Shown one piece after another: positions 1 through 6,015 of a stretch of DNA of 13,739 nucleotides. The stretch's first letter is position 1, and the number at the start of each line of letters is the position of its first letter. Position numbers and translations under genes: made by a program. The notes below the pieces were generated by a model, which did not search any database, was not told where the DNA came from, and saw only the letters and a program-made list of their open reading frames with translations. The stretch lies in assembly GCA_047637855.1 (NCBI GenBank), contig JBLJBF010000103.1:1-13739 (forward strand). The letters run 5' to 3'. The DNA is from Pseudoflavonifractor sp047637855. Its GTDB lineage: Bacteria > Bacillota > Clostridia > Oscillospirales > Oscillospiraceae.

Positions 1-1
1 C

Positions 2-895
2 GAGCGGACTAAGGTGAATCTGGCCGTCCTCAAGGGGAACACGGGCATGAGCGCCGTGAAGCTCCTGGCCGACAACGAGGCGGGGACCACCGCCAACGAC
101 TACGCCGTCACCATTGCCGCCGCGCCTACCGATGTGAACGAAAAACTCATCAACGGCGACCTGGATATCGCGGCTTTGCCCACCAACGTGGCGGCTACCC
201 TCTACAATAAGACCAAGGGCGGCGTGCAGATGCTGGCCGTATGCGGCCTGGGCGTGCTCTACGTGCTGGAAAAGGGCGACACTGTCCACTCTATGGCCGA
301 CCTGGCGGGCAAGACCCTCTATGCCACCGGCCAGGGGGCCAACCCCGAGTATGTCCTCAACTACCTCCTCAGCAAGAACGGTCTGGAGGCGGGCAAGGAC
401 GTGAAGGTGGAGTGGAAGACGGCCGACGAACTGAGCACCCTCATGGCCGCCGGTGAGATCGACCTGGCTATGATGCCCGTCCCCGCCGCCACGGCTGTGA
501 CCATGAAGAACCCCGCCGTCCGTTTTGCCCTGGACTTTACCAAGGAGTGGGACGCGGTGGCCGACCACGGTGTGCTCACCATGAGCTGCATCGCGGTGCG
601 CACCGCCTTCGCCAAGGAGAACCCCGAGGCGGTCAACGCCTTCCTCAAAGAGTATGCCGCCTCCATCGACTATGTGAAGAACAACGTGGCGGCGGGGGCC
701 GAGCTGGTCGCCAAGTATGAGATCACCCCCAACGCCAAGATAGCCGCCGCCGCCATTCCCCAGATCAATCTTGTCTATATGAGCGGGGAGAAAATGCGCG
801 ACAGCATTCAGGGCTACTTCGAGGTGCTGAACGCCGCCGACCCCAAGAGCCTTGGCGGCGGGATTCCGGCCGACGATTTTTACTACGTTGGGTAA
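2..895 (+). CDS. ABC transporter substrate-binding protein, NitT/TauT (NMT1-like) type, 5' truncated
   Basis: The frame is open from the first bases of the window, so the N-terminus (signal peptide, probably a lipoprotein one) lies outside; a GTG at 14 is an internal codon rather than a convincing start. About 297 residues are visible, against roughly 310-340 for the family. The visible part begins with a beta strand and glycine turn (VNLAVLKGNTGMSAVKL), followed by the hinge pattern INGDLDIAALPTNVAATLY and later AAGEIDLAMMPVPAATAV, both typical of periplasmic-binding-protein type II folds of the TauA/SsuA/ThiY group. It would capture a small solute outside the membrane and deliver it to the permease encoded next, whose probable start overlaps this stop codon by 8 nt. 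The substrate cannot be read from sequence: nitrate, sulfonate, taurine and thiamine-precursor systems all share this fold. Confidence 0.9.
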   Translation, partial: ERTKVNLAVLKGNTGMSAVKLLADNEAGTTANDYAVTIAAAPTDVNEKLINGDLDIAALPTNVAATLYNKTKGGVQMLAVCGLGVLYVLEKGDTVHSMADLAGKTLYATGQGANPEYVLNYLLSKNGLEAGKDVKVEWKTADELSTLMAAGEIDLAMMPVPAATAVTMKNPAVRFALDFTKEWDAVADHGVLTMSCIAVRTAFAKENPEAVNAFLKEYAASIDYVKNNVAAGAELVAKYEITPNAKIAAAAIPQINLVYMSGEKMRDSIQGYFEVLNAADPKSLGGGIPADDFYYVG

Positions 896-1646
896 TTTGG
901 TTCCCAAGAAAATACTGAAAGTTGTCGCTCCCCTGGCCTTTTGGCTGGGGGTGTGGCAGCTTGTGGCCCTTTTTGTGGGGAAGGAGCTCCTCTTTCCCAG
1001 CCCGGCTTCGGTGGTGGGGCAGCTCCTCCAACTCGCGGCCACGCCCCTCTTCTGGCGGTCGGCCGGCCTGTCCCTGGGGCGGGTGCTGGCGGGCTTTCTG
1101 GCCGGTGCGGCGGCAGGCGCGGTTTTGGCTGTGCTGACCGCGGCGTTCCCCTGGGCCGACCTGCTGCTCTCCCCCGCGATCCGGGTCATCCGGGCCATCC
1201 CGGTGGTCTCCTTTATCCTGTTCATCATGCTGTGGCTCTCCACCGGCCTTGCGCCCGGTGTGTGCGCGGGGCTGATGACCTTGCCCGTGGTGTGGGGCAA
1301 TGTCCGCAAGGGGATTGACGAGACCGACCCGCTCCTCCTGGAATGCGCAAAGGCGTATCGCTTTACATCCGTTAAGACAGCAAGGCTTGTCTACTTTCCC
1401 AGCGTCCTGCCCTACCTGGCCAGCAGCTGCGCCACCAGCTTGGGCCTCGCCTGGAAGTCGGGGGTGGCCGCCGAGGTTATCAGCCAGCCCAAAGGCTCTA
1501 TCGGCCTTGAGATGTACAAGGCAAAGCTCTATTTGGAGCCCGCGGCCCTCTTCGCCTGGACGGCTGTGGTCATCGTCCTGAGTTTCTTGCTGGAGAACTT
1601 GCTGGCCGGCCTCTTCCGGCGGCTGGAGAGGGGGCGGCGGGAATGA
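888..1646 (+). CDS. ABC transporter permease, NitT/TauT (SsuC/TauC-like)
   Basis: Membrane permease of the importer, about 252 residues. It shows a first hydrophobic segment near PLAFWLGVWQLVALFVG, the family phrase LLFPSPASVVGQL, and further membrane spans. The cytoplasmic coupling (EAA-type) loop reads ETDPLLLECAKAYRFTSVKT and is followed by FPSVLPYLASSC, as in SsuC/TauC/ThiX. The start is uncertain: there is no ATG or good Shine-Dalgarno. TTG codons at 852, 888 and 897 are all possible. I chose 888 because it gives MGNLVPKKI directly before the first span with only a short overlap of the upstream gene, so translation is probably coupled. The stop overlaps the ATPase start by 4 nt (ATGA), the usual arrangement for subunits of one transporter. 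Confidence 0.9.
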   Translation: MGNLVPKKILKVVAPLAFWLGVWQLVALFVGKELLFPSPASVVGQLLQLAATPLFWRSAGLSLGRVLAGFLAGAAAGAVLAVLTAAFPWADLLLSPAIRVIRAIPVVSFILFIMLWLSTGLAPGVCAGLMTLPVVWGNVRKGIDETDPLLLECAKAYRFTSVKTARLVYFPSVLPYLASSCATSLGLAWKSGVAAEVISQPKGSIGLEMYKAKLYLEPAALFAWTAVVIVLSFLLENLLAGLFRRLERGRRE

Positions 1647-2224
1647 TCAGGGTGCGGGATCTGACCGTGCGCTTTGGCGACAAGCCGGTGCTGGACCGGT
1701 TCTCCCTCGATTTGCCCGACCGGGGCGTCACCGCCCTCTCCGGTCCCTCCGGCTGCGGGAAGACCACGCTCCTCCGGGTACTGGGGGGGCTGCAGCGGTC
1801 TGAGGGGGGCAGCGTGGAGGGCTGTGACCGTGTGGCCGTCCTCTTCCAGGAGGACCGGCTGCTCCCCTGGCGCACCGTGGGGCAGCATATTACCGATGTG
1901 CTGCCCAGGGCCCGGCGGGGGGAGACGGCGTACTGGCTGGCCTTGACCGAGCTGGAGGGGGAGGAGGGAACCTATCCGGCCACCCTGTCGGGCGGCATGG
2001 GCCGCCGTCTGGCTCTGGCCCGCACGTTGGCCCTGGGGGGCGACCTCTACCTCCTGGACGAGCCCTTCACCGGCGTGGACGCGGCCCGGGCGGGCCGCAT
2101 TCTGGAGCGGGTCCGGGCGCTGGGGAAACCGGTGCTGCTGGTGAGCCATGAGGCCGAGACCGTCGCCCGCTGCGATGCGGTGATCTATCTGGACGGACCG
2201 CCGCTGCGGGTCATGGAAAAATAA
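1643..2224 (+). CDS. ABC transporter ATP-binding protein, NitT/TauT type, compact
   Basis: Cytoplasmic ATPase that powers the importer, 193 residues. All nucleotide-binding motifs are present: Walker A GPSGCGKTT (34-42), Q-loop FQEDRLLPW (Gln69), signature LSGGMGRR (115-122), Walker B LYLLDEP with Glu140, D-loop after TGVD and H-loop His169 in SHE. The Q-loop phrase ending in RLLPW is characteristic of SsuB/TauC-partner ATPases. At 193 residues it is shorter than the common 240-270, lacking the usual C-terminal extension, but no catalytic residue is missing, so it should be functional. ATG start overlaps the permease stop by 4 nt. The stop codon lies at the foot of the terminator hairpin that closes the operon. 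Confidence 0.93.
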   Translation: MIRVRDLTVRFGDKPVLDRFSLDLPDRGVTALSGPSGCGKTTLLRVLGGLQRSEGGSVEGCDRVAVLFQEDRLLPWRTVGQHITDVLPRARRGETAYWLALTELEGEEGTYPATLSGGMGRRLALARTLALGGDLYLLDEPFTGVDAARAGRILERVRALGKPVLLVSHEAETVARCDAVIYLDGPPLRVMEK

Positions 2225-2265
2225 AACCGGCGGTATACCTGACACTCAGGTATACCGCCGGTTTT
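2223..2265. terminator. Bidirectional intrinsic terminator between convergent genes
   Basis: A perfect 20-bp inverted repeat (arms 2223-2242 and 2246-2265, loop CAC) with a GC-rich core CCGGCGG and A/T ends. On the plus strand the stem ends in TTTT followed by CATTT; on the minus strand it ends in TTTTATTTTT. It therefore serves both the ABC operon and the convergent SLH/peptidase gene. The last bases of the ATPase stop codon are part of the left arm. Confidence 0.92.
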
Positions 2266-2268
2266 CAT

Positions 2269-3468
2269 TTATAGGCCCAGATAGGAGAAGTGCATATAAT
2301 CCTTGGGACTGCGGTCGGGCCAGCCGTTGCCGCCCCAGGTGTACCCGTGGGCGTTGAAGATGCGCACCACACTGCCGTCGGGCGGGATGGACCAGGGGTT
2401 CTCGCCGGGGAGCCAGCACTGACCGGCATAGATCACCCCCTGGGGGGAGATCTGATAGTTCTCGATGTAGTTGAGGTCCACGGCGGTGCCGCAGTTGTGC
2501 TCCCCCTTGGCGCCATCCCCCCGCCAGTCGTAACCGCCGATGTGGTAAATGGGGAACTGCTCCGGGTCGTGGAAGATCTCGGTGAAGATGGCCTCCATAT
2601 CCTCCGCGAGGGCGGCGTTGACGGGGAAGGTGAGCTGGGAGGGGGTTTTTAGGCCACTGAGTCGGTCCAGCCGCCAGACCGGGACGGTCACGTCGGCTAT
2701 ATGGGCCTCGGCCTCCTCCCGGGTGGGGTAGCGGAGCATCTCGGCGGTGCCGTAGAGCCGAATGCGTTTTTCCGGGTTGCAGCCCAGAGCGGTCAGGGGG
2801 CCGGGTGCCGGGGGGGCGTCCGGGGAAGTGATGGTTTCTTGCTCCGCGGGGGGCTCGGCCAGGGCCAGGGCACGGACGATGAGGGTCGCCCCCATGGCCC
2901 GGGTGAGCAGATCCTCTCCGCCGAACCGCCCGTCTTCATAGCCCTTGATCAGACCCCTGGCCACGCACTGGAGGGCGGAGGGCCGGTAGGGCGCGGGCAG
3001 GGAGGAGAGGTCGAAGAGGAGAGGGAGGTCGTCCACAGGCAGGGGGTTCGCCCCGGCGAGCCAGAGAAATACCCGGTCCAGCAGGACCGCCATGTCCCGG
3101 CGGGTAACCGGGTCGTCCAGCCGGTCGGGGGCGATAGGGAGAAAGTCGGCCCCCTCCAGAATACCCGCGGACAGGGCCGACAGGTACGCTCCCGCAGCCC
3201 AGTGGCGCGATTCGTCTACCGGCTGTGCGGCAAGGCTCTCCCCGTAGAAGGCCCGTCCCAGCATGATGAGGCTCTGGCCCCAAGTGAGGGAGTCCTCCGG
3301 GTGCATGGTGCCGTCCTCATAACCCTTTAAAACGCCCAGCTCCACCGCCTGGCTCATGTCGGCATAGGCCCAGTGGTCCTTGGGCAGGTCGGCATAGGCC
3401 CCAGCGGGCAGAATCAGAGCGGCGGCGAGGGCCAAAGCAAGGAGGGAAGAGAAAAGCTTGCGAATCAT
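2269..3468 (-). CDS. Secreted SLH-domain protein with C-terminal M15 (VanY/endolysin-like) peptidase domain
   Basis: 399 residues. Residues 1-26 form a signal peptide (basic MIRK, a leucine/alanine core, likely cleavage after AYA). Three S-layer homology repeats follow at roughly 27-75 (DLPKDHWAYADM, GYEDGTMHPEDSLT), 82-137 and 148-200 (ALQCVARGLIKGYEDGRF), which in this family bind pyruvylated secondary wall polymer. After a Pro-rich linker (about 200-235) the C-terminus carries HNCGTAVD (His324, Asp331) and DYMHF (Asp390, His393). This matches the HxxGxxxD plus DxxH pattern of M15C peptidases such as phage T5 endolysin, where the two His and first Asp hold zinc and the second Asp acts as base. 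It is therefore a probable wall-anchored peptidoglycan peptidase or carboxypeptidase. ATG 3466-3468 is supported by AAGGAG at 3477-3482, 8 nt away. No convincing promoter was found upstream. Confidence 0.88.
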   Translation of the reverse strand: MIRKLFSSLLALALAAALILPAGAYADLPKDHWAYADMSQAVELGVLKGYEDGTMHPEDSLTWGQSLIMLGRAFYGESLAAQPVDESRHWAAGAYLSALSAGILEGADFLPIAPDRLDDPVTRRDMAVLLDRVFLWLAGANPLPVDDLPLLFDLSSLPAPYRPSALQCVARGLIKGYEDGRFGGEDLLTRAMGATLIVRALALAEPPAEQETITSPDAPPAPGPLTALGCNPEKRIRLYGTAEMLRYPTREEAEAHIADVTVPVWRLDRLSGLKTPSQLTFPVNAALAEDMEAIFTEIFHDPEQFPIYHIGGYDWRGDGAKGEHNCGTAVDLNYIENYQISPQGVIYAGQCWLPGENPWSIPPDGSVVRIFNAHGYTWGGNGWPDRSPKDYMHFSYLGL

Positions 3469-3537
3469 AGGCGGGGCTCCTTGTGAGAGCAGAGATGTGA
3501 GGAGCAGCGGAAACTCAATTTTTGAGGAGATCGCCTT

Positions 3538-3598
3538 CGGGGGCGAGCCCCCGCCCTACAAGCGCCGCGCCGCGTAGGGGCCGATGTCCTCATCGGCC
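3538..3598. repeat. Nested palindromic intergenic sequence (REP-like candidate)
   Basis: Two perfect stem-loops lie side by side in the gap between the SLH gene and the EF-G-like gene: CGGGGGC/GCCCCCG (3538-3544 with 3547-3553) and GGCCGATG/CATCGGCC (3579-3586 with 3591-3598, loop TCCT). Between them CCCTAC (3554-3559) and GTAGGG (3574-3579) form a further inverted pair, so the whole could fold as one nested structure. It does not sit at the 3' end of a gene with a U-tract, so it is not an obvious terminator. The look is that of dispersed palindromic repeats common in gaps of GC-rich gut Clostridia; copy number was not tested. Confidence 0.5.
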
Positions 3599-3676
3599 TG
3601 CCCGCAGACAAGCGCGTGGCGGCTGGGAGCGTGGAGGTGTACCCTTACAAGAAAACCCGACACGGATGATTGAAAT

Positions 3677-3705
3677 AAGGCCCCGCCCCTGGGGGGCGGG
3701 GCCTT
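3677..3705 (-). terminator. Intrinsic terminator of the EF-G-like gene
   Basis: A perfect 13-bp GC-rich inverted repeat (arms 3677-3689 and 3693-3705, loop of 3 nt) begins 14 bases beyond the stop codon of the minus-strand EF-G-like gene. In that direction the stem ends in CCTT followed by ATTTCAAT, a short and imperfect U-tract. The rest of 3469-3676 holds no gene that I can support. Confidence 0.75.
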
Positions 3706-3718
3706 GCGGAAGATGAAA

Positions 3719-5794
3719 TTACTCCTCCTCGGCCATGAGCTTGGCCTCGGCAATGGCCTTCTCCTGGGCGGCGGGTGTGGCGTCCTCGTAGCGGACGAAG
3801 TGGAAGACGAAGGAACCGCGGGATTGGGTCAGGCTGCGCAGGTCGATGGCGTAGGTGGTCATCTCGGCCATGGGGACCTCGGCCTCCACCACCTGGTTGC
3901 CCTCGCCGTCCGGGTTCATGCCCATGACGCGGCCCCGGCGCTTGTTGAGGTCGCCGATCACGTCGCCCATGTAGCTGTCGGGGATGGTGACCTTCAGTTC
4001 GCCGATGGGCTCCAACAGCACAGGGCTTGCCTGGGGCATACCGGTCTTATAGGCGACCTGCACGGCCATCTTAAAGGCCATTTCAGAGGAGTCCACCGGG
4101 TGGTAGGACCCATCAAACAGGGTGGCTTTCAGGTTTACCACGGGGTAGCCGGCCAGCACGCCGTGGACCACGGCTTCACGCAGGCCCTTTTCTACGGCAG
4201 GGAAGAAGTTCTTGGGCACGCTGCCGCCCACGACCTGCTCGCAGAACTCAAGCTCCTCGGTCTCGCCCGGCTCAAAGCGCATCCACACGTCGCCGAACTG
4301 GCCGTGGCCGCCGGTCTGCTTCTTGTGGCGGCCCTGAATCTCCACCTTCTTGCGGATCTTCTCGCGGTAGGGCACCCGGGGCTCACTCAGCTCGGCGTCC
4401 ACGCCGAACCGGCTCTTGAGCCGAGAGACCAGCACGTCCATCTGCATATCGCCCGCGCCCGAGATCAGCATCTGGCGGGTCTCGGCGTTGTTGACCCAGG
4501 CGAAGGTGGGGTCTTCTTCGTTCAGACGGGTGAGACCCGAGGCGATCTTCTCCTCCTGGCCCTTGGTTTTGGGGGCGATTGCCACCGAGTAGCAGGGCTC
4601 GGCAAAGGGGATGGGGTCGATTTTGACCACCTTGCGGGGCTCGCACAGGGTGTCGCCGGTCTTGACCCGCTCCATCTTGGCCACGGCGCCGATATCGCCG
4701 CACTGGAGCTCCTTGACCTCCTCGGTCTTCTTGCCGCGGATGATATACAGGCGGCCCAGCTTCTCGGTCTCGCCGGTGCGGGCGTTGACCATGGGCAGGT
4801 CGGGCTTGATGGAGCCCGAGAGAACCTTGAGGTAGGAGTACTTACCGTACTGGTCGGAGACCGTTTTAAAAACATAGGCGGTGGGGAGGGCGCCGGGGGA
4901 GGAGACGAACTCGCTGCGCTCTCCGTCGGCGTTCTCGGCCATGAGAACCCGGCCCTCCAAGGGGTTGGGCAGCAGCTCCACGATGGTGTCCAGCAAGGTG
5001 CGGGTGCCCAGACCCTGGACCGCGCTGCCGCTGACCACGGGGAAGAGGGAGCAGTCCCGCACGCCGGAGCGCAGGCCCTGAATCATCTCGGCGTAGGTGA
5101 AGTCCTCGCCGTTAAAGTATTTTTCCATAAACTCCTCGCTGGTCTCGGCCACCGACTCCTTGAGGGCGTCGTACAGCTCGTCCAGCACGGAGAGCTTATC
5201 CTCGGGTACGTCCATCTCCTGGCGGGAGCCCTTGTCGAAGGAGTAGGCCCGCTTATGCAGCACGTCGATGAGGCCTGTGACCTTCTTGTTCGCGTCCCAG
5301 ATGGGGGCGATGAGGGGGGCTATGTTTTTGCCGAACTCGGTGCGCAGGGCCTCAAAAGCGGCGTTGTAGTCGGCGTTTTCCTCATCTGTCCGGGAGATAT
5401 AAATCATTCGTGGAAGGCTGCGCTTCTCGCAGTACTTCCACGCCTTGCCCGCGCCCACGCTGAGGGGGCCGCCCTTGGAGGCGTAGACGATGACGGCGGC
5501 GTCGGCCACCTGAAGGGCCTCCATCACCTCGCCGGCGAAGTCGAAATAGCCCGGGGTGTCCAGCACGTTGATCTTACAGCCGTTGTGCTCCACGGGAGCC
5601 ACGGCGGTGGAGATGGAAATCTGGCGTTTGGTCTCTTCGGGATCATAATCGCACACGGTGTTCCCATCGGCGATGCGGCCCAGCCGATCGGTCGCGCCGG
5701 TCAAATACAGCATACTCTCCACCAGGGAGGTCTTTCCGTTCCCACCATGCCCCAATAGGCAGATGTTGCGGATGTTTTGCGCGGAATAGCTCAT
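3719..5794 (-). CDS. EF-G-like translational GTPase (EF-G paralogue)
   Basis: 691 residues from the ATG at 5792-5794, close to the usual ~690-700 of EF-G. A GTG four codons upstream (5804-5806) directly abuts the AAGGAG Shine-Dalgarno at about 5807-5812 and is a poor start. The N-terminal GTPase domain has P-loop GHGGNGKTS (15-23), switch I KRQISI in place of RGITI, switch II DTPGYFDF (79-86) and G4 SRTD (134-137) in place of NKxD. Domains II-V follow, with LLEPIGELKVTIPDSYMGDV and DLNKRRGRVMGM typical of domain V, and an acidic tail MAEEE. The Tyr after DTPG replaces the catalytic His of canonical EF-G, as in EF-G-2/FusA2-type paralogues. It probably acts on the ribosome, but whether it promotes translocation, recycling or another step is unknown. 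Transcribed alone from a strong promoter, divergent from rnr. Confidence 0.9.
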   Translation of the reverse strand: MSYSAQNIRNICLLGHGGNGKTSLVESMLYLTGATDRLGRIADGNTVCDYDPEETKRQISISTAVAPVEHNGCKINVLDTPGYFDFAGEVMEALQVADAAVIVYASKGGPLSVGAGKAWKYCEKRSLPRMIYISRTDEENADYNAAFEALRTEFGKNIAPLIAPIWDANKKVTGLIDVLHKRAYSFDKGSRQEMDVPEDKLSVLDELYDALKESVAETSEEFMEKYFNGEDFTYAEMIQGLRSGVRDCSLFPVVSGSAVQGLGTRTLLDTIVELLPNPLEGRVLMAENADGERSEFVSSPGALPTAYVFKTVSDQYGKYSYLKVLSGSIKPDLPMVNARTGETEKLGRLYIIRGKKTEEVKELQCGDIGAVAKMERVKTGDTLCEPRKVVKIDPIPFAEPCYSVAIAPKTKGQEEKIASGLTRLNEEDPTFAWVNNAETRQMLISGAGDMQMDVLVSRLKSRFGVDAELSEPRVPYREKIRKKVEIQGRHKKQTGGHGQFGDVWMRFEPGETEELEFCEQVVGGSVPKNFFPAVEKGLREAVVHGVLAGYPVVNLKATLFDGSYHPVDSSEMAFKMAVQVAYKTGMPQASPVLLEPIGELKVTIPDSYMGDVIGDLNKRRGRVMGMNPDGEGNQVVEAEVPMAEMTTYAIDLRSLTQSRGSFVFHFVRYEDATPAAQEKAIAEAKLMAEEE

Positions 5795-5825
5795 ACTTGT
5801 TTCCACTCCTTACTTTTTCGGCTCG

Positions 5826-5851
5826 GACGGCCGCCGCCCGGCGATGCCGTC
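5826..5851 (-). promoter_or_regulatory. Leader hairpin in the 5' UTR of the EF-G-like gene
   Basis: Just downstream of the promoter -10, the transcript would begin near GACGGC (5851-5846), which pairs with GCCGTC (5831-5826); an inner CGCC/GGCG pair extends the fold. This places a very GC-rich stem-loop at or near the 5' end of the mRNA, about 30 nt before the start codon. It could stabilise the message or affect initiation; no known riboswitch is recognised. Confidence 0.4.
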
Positions 5852-5857
5852 TTGGTC

Positions 5858-5886
5858 ATTATACATCAAGAGCGGAAAGCTGACAA
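5858..5886 (-). promoter_or_regulatory. Near-consensus sigma-A promoter for the EF-G-like gene
   Basis: Read on the minus strand, TTGTCA (5886-5881) and TATAAT (5863-5858) are separated by exactly 17 nt. The -35 matches consensus at 5 of 6 positions and the -10 at 6 of 6. It lies about 65 nt upstream of the chosen start codon and points away from rnr. Confidence 0.8.
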
Positions 5887-5950
5887 CTAATAAATTAGAA
5901 AAATGACTAAAATTTGCCCGGAGAGGCCGAAGGAGACTTGGATGCTTTTT

Positions 5951-5981
5951 TTCTGTAAATTCCGCGGGAATGTGATATACT
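5951..5981 (+). promoter_or_regulatory. Extended -10 promoter for rnr, with a palindrome in the spacer
   Basis: TGATATACT (TG at 5973-5974, TATACT at 5976-5981) is an extended -10 element; the -35 is weak (TTCTGT, 5951-5956). Between them lies the inverted repeat ATTCC-GCG-GGAAT (5959-5971), a position where a bound repressor would block RNA polymerase. Transcription would start near 5988, about 28 nt before the rnr ATG. Promoter call is fairly good; the operator reading is speculative. Confidence 0.6.
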
Positions 5982-6015
5982 ACCAATAAAGAAAAAAGAA
6001 AACGAGGAAACCGGT

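Noticed and set aside
3704..5758. A 684-codon plus-strand open frame lying opposite the EF-G-like gene
   Set aside because: It is the antisense of a gene with clear GTPase motifs; the Gly/Leu/His/Val-rich translation resembles no domain and arises from GC-rich codon use.
5804..5806. GTG as start of the EF-G-like gene
   Set aside because: It directly adjoins the AAGGAG ribosome site, leaving no spacing; the ATG at 5792-5794 fits better.
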